A DNA stretch of 64,000 nt. It comes from Siphonobacter curvatus. GTDB lineage: Bacteria; Bacteroidota; Bacteroidia; Cytophagales; Spirosomataceae. How positions within the stretch are numbered: position 1 is the stretch's first letter; each line of letters starts with the position of its first letter. The notes beneath the pieces were generated by a model that saw nothing but the letters and a program-made list of their open reading frames with translations, ran no database searches and was not told the origin of the DNA. The DNA lies in contig NZ_PTRA01000007.1 of NCBI RefSeq assembly GCF_002943425.1, positions 124,001 to 188,000 on the forward strand, given 5' to 3'. This document shows positions 43,990 to 52,422 of the stretch, in pieces. The position numbers were made by a program, and so were the translations under genes.

Positions 43990-46900
43990 TTATTTTTTTG
44001 AATTGCTACTCGCCGTCTCCTTCACTACCCGCATCACCCCATTCATGATTCGCCAGTGACCGGGGAAGGTACACACGAAGGGATAGTCGCCCGGTTCCGC
44101 CGGAGCCACAAACTTCAGGTGAGCACTATCATCCGGATTGACCAGCTTCGTGGCGATAATCACTTGTGGAATCTCCGGTACGTAGCTTTTGTAGACGGCG
44201 TCGGGTCGTGTAATCATGGCGTCAGCGGCCTTTCCGATAACTTCCAGTGATTTCGGTTTACCAATCACCAGGTTGTGTTGCATCTGGTCGGGATTGTCGA
44301 GAATGATCTCTACGGGCTGGCCTGCTTTTACCGTAAACTCTTTCAAACTAAACTGAAGCTTTTCGGTAACCGTCTTAATCTTCACCGTCTGTACATTAGG
44401 ATCGACTTCGTTCTCCGCAGATTTGCGTAAGCCGGTCAGTTCGGCCCAGTTATTGAGCAGTTTCTGATTGTCTTTGGAGAGATCTTTATCCAGACTGGCC
44501 AGTACCTGCTGCGTTGCCGCCGAGGGAGCCAGCTTACGTTTGGGATCCCAGCCGCGTCGCATACCGGCCAGCACCGCTTTGGCATCCGTATCATTCAAGC
44601 CTTTCAGCAAGCCAGCGAAGGACAGCAGTTCTGCTTCGGTAGCCGTAGCCGTGTAGGCACGGGTGGCGTTTTCAAGTACAAAACCCGTCAGATTTTTGAG
44701 CGGCTGGTACTTGACCACGTAACGGAAGGTGTTGTTGTCTTCCCGGTTTTCCGGAATCTTGTTGTCCGGATCCGCCGTTACCGAAATGGTAAAGTTCCCA
44801 GGCACATCTGAGCTCAGACCCATCGGACCTACCCAAGGACCGTTATTGGACTCGGTAATGAACGCTTTCTCTCCGGCTTTCAGACCTTTGACGAACGTAT
44901 AGCTCAGCCAATCCCGGCTCAGGTTTGGACCTTCGGCGTGGATTTTCAGCGTAATCGGTGTACCCGAGGGAACCGCTGCGGAACCCCGGTTTTCTACTTC
45001 CACTGAGAATGAAATCCCTTCCCTTACCGTCGGCATGGGCGTCGAAGGTTTGACCTGCGTTACGACGATATCCGCTTTCGGACCCGTACTGGCAGCAGCT
45101 TTTTCTTCCGCCATGCCATGCTGATGAGCGGAATGATCCATCGCGGCGGAGGTACTGGCAGAAGCCGAAGCTTGTCCCTGTCGGGGAGCTTTTGCTAAAA
45201 ACGTTTTCAGTAATTCGGAATCACGGGCATTGAATACGGTCGTGAATGCATCGGGCATCCAGCGATCAGCTACAAAGTTCGGATTGCCCAAAGCGGCGAC
45301 TACGGCTTTTTCGACTTCAGCCGTCATAGGAGCTTCTGTGAAAGCCAGTAACGTATTCAAGCCTACCAGTGGCTCAGAATCATTCAGCGTATTGGCCTGT
45401 AACAAACTAGCTACCGTAGATGCATTTTTGGGCAATACCTGAACCGCCGTTTTACGAACGGAAGCTGCCGGATGTTTCAAAGCCGCCGTAACGATTTGGA
45501 AAGCCTCCGCATTCGAACCATTCAACGCTCCTAATCCGTGCAGCGTCCACAGCGCGTGAATCGCTCCGGGATTTGAACCAATGGCATCGAGTGACTGGTT
45601 TTTCACCAGCGCATATAACTGCGGCAGAACGTCTGACTTCCCGCGTTCGACCAGTAATCGCTGAGCCGCCTGCCGCCAGAACATGTTGTCACTGGTGAGG
45701 GCCTTGACTAACGCTTCAGGCTGATCCTTGGAAAGGGCGAGTGGCTGATACGCCGGAGCTTTTTTGTATGCAATGCGATAAATGCGTCCGTGCGTATTGT
45801 CCCGAAGGTCTGTCACATACGCATTTCCGCCTCCATTTTCGAAACCTTTCGGCGTCGGATTGTGCTGGATGATGAAGCTGTACCAATCGGCAAACCATAC
45901 GGCTCCGTCCGGACCTACTTCAGCGAATACGGGTGAAAACCACTCATCGGCTCCGGCCACGAGGTTGAAATCGTTTTTATCGTGATAGTCCGTCCCATCT
46001 TTTTCCATCGTGTTCAGGTGGATGATGTGGCCCGTAGGTTCACTAACAAAGGCGACGCGGTTCCAGTAGGATTGCGGGAAACTCCGGGCCGTGTAGAAAT
46101 TATGACCAGCCGCCGCCGTGTATCCGCCGAAGACATCGACCTGACGAATCCGGGTTAGGACTTTCATGTCTTTGTGCGTATCCGTACTGCGACCGCCGCG
46201 GAGGCGAAGCTTGTCCCAACCCAGCATGTACCGGTTGGGAATGGCCATGTACCAACCGTGATCGTTATTGGCCGTGGAGCCAAAAAGATTTCCCGTTTCG
46301 TCAAAGGCCAATCCCCAGGTATTATTGGAGGTAGACGTCAGATACTCCAGCTCCGAGCCATCGGGTTTAAAGCGGAAAAAGCCCTGACCAAACTGGTGCT
46401 TCTTCCCACCCACGGTACCGTTAAAGCCGGAATAGCCAATCGAACCGTAAATCCAGTTGTCGAAGCCGTAGTGCAGGTTACTCGGACCAGCGTGCGTATC
46501 CATGGTACCAAAACCCGTCATCAACACCTTGCGGACATCGGCTTTCCCGTCGCCGTCCGTATCCTTTAAAAACAGCATGTCCGGTGCCTGCGAAACGATA
46601 AAACCTCCATCGTAAGCCACTAGGCTCGTCGGAATACTCAGGTTATCGGCGAACTTAGTAAACTTGTCGGCTTTGCCATCGCCATTGGTATCTTCTAACA
46701 TGAGGATGTAATCCCGGCCGCCCGTGTCTTTGCGTTCGTTGGGGTAATCGAGCGTAACAATGGCGAACATGCGACCTTTCTCATCCCAGCTAAGGGCGAT
46801 GGGGTGCTGTACGTTGGGCTCCGCAGCAAATAAACCCAGCGTAAAATCCGGATTTACCTGCAAATGCTTCATCGATTCTTCGGGCGAAAGCGGATCGGGC

Positions 46901-47742
46901 TTAAGTTGCGGCCCAGGCCGTTTTTCGTAGTTGGGAAGGTTCGCTTCCTGATACACGAAAGGTTTAGGATTCAGCTTCTGCAACTCACCAGCGACCTTAT
47001 CCCCTACGGACCATTTGATCCCTTTTTCCATCAGATCGTGAAAACCCGTTTGCTTCCAGGTAAGCTCGTCGTGGCCGTAAGCCGTGTAGAATACGCGGCC
47101 CTTGCCAAAATTACGAACCCAGGTATAGGGTTCGGTTTTCTGACCGGGTTTGTCTTTGGCCTGCTTGGCGTCGATGATTCGCTCGGTAAGTACGACATTA
47201 TCCGCCGCCAGTTTTTTGTGCAGATAGGTTTCGTCTACCGTCTTGAATTGCTTGGCACCAAAAATGGCCGGATGATCGGGCTTGGCCCACACGGGCTGAA
47301 TGGTATCCCAGCCGTGTTTCCAGAATTGCCCCCCTACCATGTCATTGACGAAGGCACTGGAGTTACGGAAACACCAGGAAGCACAGTGTACGGCGATCAG
47401 CCCTTTGCCACCTTTGACAAAATCGACCAGGGCTTTTTCAGGAGCTGGTGGCAGGCTGTCCCAGTTGGCAAACACCAATAGACCGTCGTATTTGCTGAGG
47501 TTTTCTGGATTTAAATCTTCCAGTCGATCGGTATAACTCAGGTTGATTCCCTTGTTACCCAATCCTTCCATCAGTATAGGAGCCATTTGTATGGGCCGGT
47601 GGTGCCCATTGTCGCCCAGAAACAGAATCTCAATCCTCCGCCCCTCGGTCTTTGGCTGCGAAGCCGAAGAGCCCGGCTGCCGCGTACAATACGTTAGCGA
47701 GAGTAGACTCAGGGCGGCTAGTCCCGCAAGAATTTTTTTCAT
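43990..47742 (-). CDS. Five-domain lipoprotein: ThuA, PVC-type dehydrogenase-like propeller, HEAT, CARDB, azurin-like copper domain
   Basis: 1250 residues. Signal with lipobox LTYC (C19). Domains: ThuA glutamine-amidotransferase-like fold (about 36-245, ending VFYTAYGHDELTW); PVC membrane-bound dehydrogenase-like beta-propeller (about 285-660) carrying two Ca-binding-like loops DTNGDGKADKF and DTDGDGKADVR; HEAT repeats (about 675-850); a His/Ala/Ser linker (about 855-885); CARDB Ig-like domain (about 888-1012); helical segment; C-terminal azurin/plastocyanin domain (about 1118-1240). The copper ligands are intact with azurin spacing: H1156 (MQHNLVIG), C1224, H1229, M1233 (CTFPGHWRIM). Such proteins often end in cytochrome c; here a blue-copper domain takes that place. 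It probably oxidises or processes a sugar in the periplasm and passes electrons to copper (inference). Confidence 0.88.
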   Translation of the reverse strand: MKKILAGLAALSLLSLTYCTRQPGSSASQPKTEGRRIEILFLGDNGHHRPIQMAPILMEGLGNKGINLSYTDRLEDLNPENLSKYDGLLVFANWDSLPPAPEKALVDFVKGGKGLIAVHCASWCFRNSSAFVNDMVGGQFWKHGWDTIQPVWAKPDHPAIFGAKQFKTVDETYLHKKLAADNVVLTERIIDAKQAKDKPGQKTEPYTWVRNFGKGRVFYTAYGHDELTWKQTGFHDLMEKGIKWSVGDKVAGELQKLNPKPFVYQEANLPNYEKRPGPQLKPDPLSPEESMKHLQVNPDFTLGLFAAEPNVQHPIALSWDEKGRMFAIVTLDYPNERKDTGGRDYILMLEDTNGDGKADKFTKFADNLSIPTSLVAYDGGFIVSQAPDMLFLKDTDGDGKADVRKVLMTGFGTMDTHAGPSNLHYGFDNWIYGSIGYSGFNGTVGGKKHQFGQGFFRFKPDGSELEYLTSTSNNTWGLAFDETGNLFGSTANNDHGWYMAIPNRYMLGWDKLRLRGGRSTDTHKDMKVLTRIRQVDVFGGYTAAAGHNFYTARSFPQSYWNRVAFVSEPTGHIIHLNTMEKDGTDYHDKNDFNLVAGADEWFSPVFAEVGPDGAVWFADWYSFIIQHNPTPKGFENGGGNAYVTDLRDNTHGRIYRIAYKKAPAYQPLALSKDQPEALVKALTSDNMFWRQAAQRLLVERGKSDVLPQLYALVKNQSLDAIGSNPGAIHALWTLHGLGALNGSNAEAFQIVTAALKHPAASVRKTAVQVLPKNASTVASLLQANTLNDSEPLVGLNTLLAFTEAPMTAEVEKAVVAALGNPNFVADRWMPDAFTTVFNARDSELLKTFLAKAPRQGQASASASTSAAMDHSAHQHGMAEEKAAASTGPKADIVVTQVKPSTPMPTVREGISFSVEVENRGSAAVPSGTPITLKIHAEGPNLSRDWLSYTFVKGLKAGEKAFITESNNGPWVGPMGLSSDVPGNFTISVTADPDNKIPENREDNNTFRYVVKYQPLKNLTGFVLENATRAYTATATEAELLSFAGLLKGLNDTDAKAVLAGMRRGWDPKRKLAPSAATQQVLASLDKDLSKDNQKLLNNWAELTGLRKSAENEVDPNVQTVKIKTVTEKLQFSLKEFTVKAGQPVEIILDNPDQMQHNLVIGKPKSLEVIGKAADAMITRPDAVYKSYVPEIPQVIIATKLVNPDDSAHLKFVAPAEPGDYPFVCTFPGHWRIMNGVMRVVKETASSNSKK

Positions 47743-47809
47743 TCATAAAAAGGTTTAGCTCTGTATCAACCCTACAGGAACGCTTATTCCTGTAGGGTTC
47801 TTTCTACAC

Positions 47810-48934
47810 TCAGGCATTCTCAAAATCAGGCAGGTACAGGAGTTTTCCGCCCTGTAGAGCTGATTCATGAGCTAGAATTCCCACACTGGTCCACTCGGCC
47901 GACTGTACAGCATTGGGAAAGGGTTCGCGGTCTTCAACCAAAGCCATCAGGAATTCATGCACCAGGTGCGGGTGCGAACCGCCGTGACCACTGCCCTGGG
48001 TAAAGCTCAGGTGCGTGTTTTCGGCGACGTCGTATACGCCTTTGGTGGTAAAATCCTGAATTTCTTCGGGTAAGTAATGAGCGAAATCGGGTACGGTGAC
48101 GCGTTCCGGAATTTCGTGTTCTTCTTTCTTGGCAGTATGGATTACGGCCTCTTCGCCTTCAATCAGCGGCCATTCAAACGATTTTTTCGAACCGTATACC
48201 TCAAAACTTTCGCGGTACTGCCGGGCCGTATCGAAGAGCGAACGGTAGACATACGCCGACAGATCACTGTTTTTGAATTTGATGTGAGCGGATTCAACGG
48301 CAAACGGCGAGTTGTGAATCTGAGCCAGCTCTTGTCGAATGGTACCTGAGCCAAAGCACGAGACATATTCAGGGCTGGATTTGAGCAGACCTGCTACGGG
48401 GCCTACGCAGTGCGTGGCGTAGTGCATGGGTGGCAAGCCAGGCCAGTAATCGGGCCAGCCGTCCATGTCCTGCTGGTGACTGGCTTTGAGAAACTGTACA
48501 TTACCCAGCTCTCCTTTTTCGTACAAGTCCTTCACAAATAGAAACTCACGGCTGTAGACCACCGTTTCCATCATCATGTATTTTTTACCCGTTTGGCGGC
48601 AGGTCTTCACAATTTCCAGACACTCTTCTACTGTCGTGGCCATGGGTACGGTACAGGCCACGTGTTTGCCCGCCCGTAAAGCTTTCAGGCTTTGTTCGGC
48701 GTGGTTAGGAATGGGTGAATTGATGTGAACGGCGTCAACGTTGGGATCTTTCAGCAATTCATCGTAATCGGTATACCGAACGTCAATGCCAAAGGCGTCT
48801 CCTACGGCGTTGAGTTTTTCGGGCGTACGCTGACAAATCGCGTACATATTTGCATGGGGATGACGCTGATAAATGGGGATAAATTCGGCTCCGAAGCCCA
48901 GACCTACAATAGCAATGTTAATGGGTTTTGACAT
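47810..48934 (-). CDS. Gfo/Idh/MocA family NAD(P)-dependent oxidoreductase
   Basis: 374 residues. Rossmann domain at residues 5-125 (IAIVGLGFGAEFIPIYQ, VDAVHINSPIPNHAEQSLKALRAGKHVACTVPMATT; the usual EKP motif is replaced by TVP) and a C-terminal alpha/beta dimerisation domain. Family members oxidise or reduce sugars and cyclitols. The replacement of the lysine-containing EKP by TVP removes the residue normally contributing to catalysis, so the mechanism may differ. It is followed upstream by the TIM-barrel isomerase (34-base gap) and precedes the ThuA fusion gene; all three are on one strand and look like one operon. Confidence 0.93.
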   Translation of the reverse strand: MSKPINIAIVGLGFGAEFIPIYQRHPHANMYAICQRTPEKLNAVGDAFGIDVRYTDYDELLKDPNVDAVHINSPIPNHAEQSLKALRAGKHVACTVPMATTVEECLEIVKTCRQTGKKYMMMETVVYSREFLFVKDLYEKGELGNVQFLKASHQQDMDGWPDYWPGLPPMHYATHCVGPVAGLLKSSPEYVSCFGSGTIRQELAQIHNSPFAVESAHIKFKNSDLSAYVYRSLFDTARQYRESFEVYGSKKSFEWPLIEGEEAVIHTAKKEEHEIPERVTVPDFAHYLPEEIQDFTTKGVYDVAENTHLSFTQGSGHGGSHPHLVHEFLMALVEDREPFPNAVQSAEWTSVGILAHESALQGGKLLYLPDFENA

Positions 48935-48968
48935 GCGTACTAGTGATTAGAGGATATACAATGAGACC

Positions 48969-49838
48969 TTAGGCCGTATGGCCGTTGCTTACGAACGAAG
49001 AGACGGGCTGCTTTTCCCAGTTGCTTTGAATGAACCCCAGCCCATCCCGCATGAGTTGCTCTTCCGAATCGAACATTTTTCGCCAGATATTGGCTACACT
49101 TAATTTGGTACTGAACGCTTCGATACTCAGCCAACCCTGGTAGTTGATGTCACGAAGACCCTGAAATACGGAATCCCAGGCTACGTTTCCTTTACCGGGT
49201 GTCGATCGATCATTTTCCGAAAGTTGTACGAAGGTGATGCGGTCGCCGAGTTGCCGGATGGTGTCGCCGATGTTTTTCTCCTCTATGTTGGCATGAAACG
49301 TATCGAACATGATTTGGCAGTTGGGATGGTTGACGTCATCGACAAAACGAGCCAGTTCTTCCCCGCAACTCGTCAGATACATTTCAAAACGGTTGAGGTA
49401 TTCCAAACCCAGTCGAATGCCTTGTTGCTGAGCGTACTCCGCCAGAATCTGTATGCTTTCTACGCCCCATTTCCACTCATCGGCTGTAGCGGGCTGACCC
49501 GTAAAGACCCCCAAGGCCGAATGATACGGGCCCATGAGGTGCGTGGCTCCTAGCGCTACGGCACAATCCACACTGCGGTGCAGGTGTTCCAGCGTAGCTT
49601 TTCGCATGGCCGCGTCTGAACTGATCAGATTATGGTCCGGTCCGCAAATCACGTCGGCCTGCCGCTTGAGTCCCAGCTCATCCAGGCGATCCGCCCAGCT
49701 GCGGTAAAATTGGGGATTGGTTGAAGAGATCGGCACTTCTACGCCACCAAAACCAATGTTTCTGATTTCTTCCAGCGTTGGAAAAAACGATTCGTCCAGA
49801 GTAGGCCCCCACAGGAGCAGATTCATGCTGTAGATCAT
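48969..49838 (-). CDS. Sugar phosphate isomerase/epimerase family TIM-barrel protein
   Basis: 289 residues, xylose-isomerase-like TIM barrel (AP endonuclease family 2 fold). Conserved metal-site segments: GLEYLNRFEMYLTS (Glu), IMFDTFHANIEEKNI (Asp/His), ITFVQLSENDRSTPGKGNVAWDSVF (His replaced by Gln/Glu region) and GWLSIEAFSTKL (Glu). Members include tagatose/psicose 3-epimerases, IolE/IolI and enzymes of 3-keto-sugar metabolism. First gene of a three-gene minus-strand set with the MocA oxidoreductase and the ThuA fusion, and divergent from the AraC regulator, which fits an inducible sugar pathway. Substrate unknown. Confidence 0.92.
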   Translation of the reverse strand: MIYSMNLLLWGPTLDESFFPTLEEIRNIGFGGVEVPISSTNPQFYRSWADRLDELGLKRQADVICGPDHNLISSDAAMRKATLEHLHRSVDCAVALGATHLMGPYHSALGVFTGQPATADEWKWGVESIQILAEYAQQQGIRLGLEYLNRFEMYLTSCGEELARFVDDVNHPNCQIMFDTFHANIEEKNIGDTIRQLGDRITFVQLSENDRSTPGKGNVAWDSVFQGLRDINYQGWLSIEAFSTKLSVANIWRKMFDSEEQLMRDGLGFIQSNWEKQPVSSFVSNGHTA

Positions 49839-49880
49839 GATACAATTTTATGTCGGGAAAATGATAAAAACTCCGTCATC

Positions 49881-49923
49881 TTTGACCAACATCTACTGTA
49901 TTTTGACCTATTTTGTATTTTTG
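49881..49923. promoter_or_regulatory. Intergenic regulatory region: TTTGACC direct repeats and a -7 box
   Basis: Two identical TTTGACC heptamers at 49881-49887 and 49902-49908 lie exactly 21 bases apart, the spacing of tandem half-sites of AraC-family activators. TATTTTTG (49916-49923) fits a -7 box for the AraC-type gene at 49959. The region lies between the divergent araC-type gene and the sugar operon. Confidence 0.5.
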
Positions 49924-49958
49924 ATTATTTATTCTGCAAAATAAGATTAGATACACCT

Positions 49959-50822
49959 ATGAAGTCTGCTCTTCGGAAAACCATTGAGAACCCCGTTGCT
50001 TCGTTTACGATGCAGGAATTGGTCTCGCCCTACTTTGATCCGAACTGGCATTTCCATCCCCACTACCAATTATTTACGGTGGAAGAAGGAACGGGTACGC
50101 GATTCATTGGTGACAATATTCAGCCCTTCGAACCGGGCGATACGGTCTTTTTAGGACCTAACATTCCGCACCTCTGGCGAAGCGACCCGCCGTATTTTCA
50201 AACGCATTCGCAGCTACAAACCAAAGGAATTGTCGTGTACTTTACGGAAGATTTTCTGGGTACTGATTTTTTCCAGCGACCGGAGATGCACATACTCCAG
50301 AGCTTTTTTCAGCACGCGGTTCGCGGCGTAGAAATCAAAGGCCGCTTGCGGGAGCAGATTCGGGAAAGCATGAAGCAACTGCTCAAGGCAACGGGTTTCC
50401 AGGCCATTCTACACCTATTGACGCTATTGGATGAATTGGCTCACAGTGAGGAATGTCAGGCCATTGCCAGTCTGGGCTACGTCAATACGCACAAAGTTTC
50501 GGAAACCGAACGCATGCAGAAAGTACACGATTATGTACTGGACCATTTTCAGCAGGAGATTCGCCTGGACGAGATGGCTTCGCTGGCGGGTATGAGTGCT
50601 TCGGCTTTCTGCCGGTATTTTAAAACCCGTACGAATCGTACGTTCTCCGAGTTTGTCAGTGAAGTACGGATTGGCTACGCCTGCAAACTACTCATGGAAG
50701 GGAAGCTGACGATCACGCAAATCTGTTACGAAAGCGGTTTCAATACCATTTCCAATTTCAACCGCCAGTTTAAAGAATTGACGGGTCTTACCCCCGCTCA
50801 GTACCAGAAAGCTTACCGATAA
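49959..50822 (+). CDS. AraC family transcriptional regulator
   Basis: 287 residues. N-terminal cupin sensor (about 20-110: DPNWHFHPHYQLFTVEEGTGTRFIGD, PGDTVFLGPNIPHLWR, with the histidines expected to ring the ligand pocket) and a C-terminal double helix-turn-helix (about 190-285: IRLDEMASLAGMSASAFCRYFKTRT, ITQICYESGFNTISNFNRQFKELTG). Divergently transcribed from the TIM-barrel/MocA/ThuA operon across 120 bases, so it is the likely local regulator responding to a sugar-type ligand (inference). It ends near the hemA terminator. Confidence 0.94.
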   Translation: MKSALRKTIENPVASFTMQELVSPYFDPNWHFHPHYQLFTVEEGTGTRFIGDNIQPFEPGDTVFLGPNIPHLWRSDPPYFQTHSQLQTKGIVVYFTEDFLGTDFFQRPEMHILQSFFQHAVRGVEIKGRLREQIRESMKQLLKATGFQAILHLLTLLDELAHSEECQAIASLGYVNTHKVSETERMQKVHDYVLDHFQQEIRLDEMASLAGMSASAFCRYFKTRTNRTFSEFVSEVRIGYACKLLMEGKLTITQICYESGFNTISNFNRQFKELTGLTPAQYQKAYR

Positions 50823-50827
50823 GGCAT

Positions 50828-50852
50828 AAAAAAAGAGCGGAGAAATCTCCGC
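50828..50852 (-). terminator. Terminator of hemA
   Basis: GCGGAGA (50837-50843) pairs with TCTCCGC (50846-50852); on the minus strand a T-run follows (A-run 50828-50834 on the + strand). It also overlaps the end of the convergent AraC gene's transcript. Confidence 0.8.
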
Positions 50853-50902
50853 CCTTCCGTTTTTCGCTCGTTGATATGACACTTTTGAAAGCGAGTGTAC
50901 GC

Positions 50903-52171
50903 TTATTTAGGTTCAGCCTGCCGCTCTAAATCGAACAGTTCCGAAAGCACATCGGCCAACTGATCGGCGTCGCCGCGACGACAAGCGTTTTTCAGATTGA
51001 CAGCCGGTGAACGTAAAATACGGTTGACGATGTTAGACGTCAATTTATCGAATTTCTCGGCTTCCTGGGGCGTCAGGTGTTTGAGCTGACGGGCCAGTTC
51101 TTCCTTGCGAATCTGATCCAGGGCCTGTTTGAATTTTTGAATCGTGGGGGATACCACCATCTCTTTCGACCAATCCTGAAAACCAGCCATGGCTTCGTCC
51201 AGAATGCGGTGTACCTGTGGTACAGACTCCAGGCGGCGTTGCAGAGCAGCGTTCGCTTTGGCTTGAATGTCGTCGATGGCGTATACCAGTGCTCCGGGTA
51301 CTTCTTCCGCCTGCGGAGCTACGCTACGCGGCACGGAAAGATCGATGAAGTACTTGAAGGTTAGAATATTGAGTTGCTCGACAAACGCTTTGGTAAACAA
51401 CGGAGTTGCTACGCGTAGGGAAGAAACAATCACATCCGCCTGGGCTACTTCCGCTTCCAAATTCTCCCAATCCGCTACCCGAAAATCGGTACCTTCCGCC
51501 AAGCTCACTGACTTCGCATACGTACGATTGAGTAACGTAATCTGAGCAAAACCCTTGTCGGCCAAGTTCTTCACCACGTCCGTACCAATCTCACCCAGAC
51601 CTACGACGAGAACTTTGGGTAAGGTATGATTCTGCGTTAAGTCAGCGATCAATTCCACCGTTGCGTACGAAACCGAAGCGGCTCCGTCGCGGAAACTGGT
51701 CTCCTGAGATACGCGTTTACTGGCGAAGAAAATCGTGTGCATCAACCGGTGCAGGAAGGGACTCGCTACATCGGCGTCCACCGCCCACTGGTACGAATGT
51801 TTTACCTGATTAGGAATCTGGAGATCGCCAACCACCTGCGAATGCAAACCAGTAGCCACTTCGAATAAATGCCGAATGGCCTGCGTCTGATCGCTTAGAT
51901 TGACGAAGTATTCGGGTAGGTCAGCGGGTTTTTCCAGACCTTTTTCAATAGCCAGTAACTTAATAATCGACTCGGCATAGTCTGCCTCAGCCGTGTAATA
52001 TATTTCCGTACGATTGCACGTTGATACTGCCAAAATATCCTGAAAACCGAAGAGTTCTTTCAATTTCAAGGAAAACGTTTTGGCTTCGCTCTCATCCAAT
52101 GCCACCAACTCCCGGACTGCCAAGGGAGCGGTTTTGTACGATAAACTGATTGCTCGAAACGTATTAGCCAT
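50903..52171 (-). CDS. hemA: Glutamyl-tRNA reductase
   Basis: 422 residues. Reduces Glu-tRNA(Glu) to glutamate-1-semialdehyde, the first committed step of C5-pathway tetrapyrrole synthesis (EC 1.2.1.70). Catalytic cysteine in AVSTCNRTEIYY (C52), the LHSQVVGDLQIPNQVK segment, the NADPH-binding LVVGLGEIGTDVVKNLADKG, the LNRTYAKS loop and the C-terminal helical dimerisation domain. Single gene; its promoter faces away from the histidine kinase at 52423. Confidence 0.97.
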   Translation of the reverse strand: MANTFRAISLSYKTAPLAVRELVALDESEAKTFSLKLKELFGFQDILAVSTCNRTEIYYTAEADYAESIIKLLAIEKGLEKPADLPEYFVNLSDQTQAIRHLFEVATGLHSQVVGDLQIPNQVKHSYQWAVDADVASPFLHRLMHTIFFASKRVSQETSFRDGAASVSYATVELIADLTQNHTLPKVLVVGLGEIGTDVVKNLADKGFAQITLLNRTYAKSVSLAEGTDFRVADWENLEAEVAQADVIVSSLRVATPLFTKAFVEQLNILTFKYFIDLSVPRSVAPQAEEVPGALVYAIDDIQAKANAALQRRLESVPQVHRILDEAMAGFQDWSKEMVVSPTIQKFKQALDQIRKEELARQLKHLTPQEAEKFDKLTSNIVNRILRSPAVNLKNACRRGDADQLADVLSELFDLERQAEPK

Positions 52172-52191
52172 CTGCTTTCACTAAAATCACA

Positions 52192-52199
52192 CAAAAATA
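52192..52199 (-). promoter_or_regulatory. Predicted -7 element of hemA
   Basis: TATTTTTG on the minus strand, 20 bases before the hemA start codon; no clear -33 box. Confidence 0.4.
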
Positions 52200-52422
52200 C
52201 GTCAGGATAACTTACACTAGGTCGTAATAAATCCCATTCTTTTTTATTTAGAATGGATCAAAATTACTTATTGAATTTTCCAATTTAGTCATAGAAAAAC
52301 CTGATGAAAATCATTGAAATAGTCGAGATTTGTCCGCTGATCTCCACGGATTTAGCTCGTTTTCAATTTTTGCTTACTCTCTGTATACCGACGTCCATGG
52401 GTTCGACGTTGGCACTTATGAA

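Noticed and set aside
46864-47481. 205-codon frame antisense to the ThuA domain
   Set aside because: It lies fully inside a strongly supported gene, with no signature or start context.
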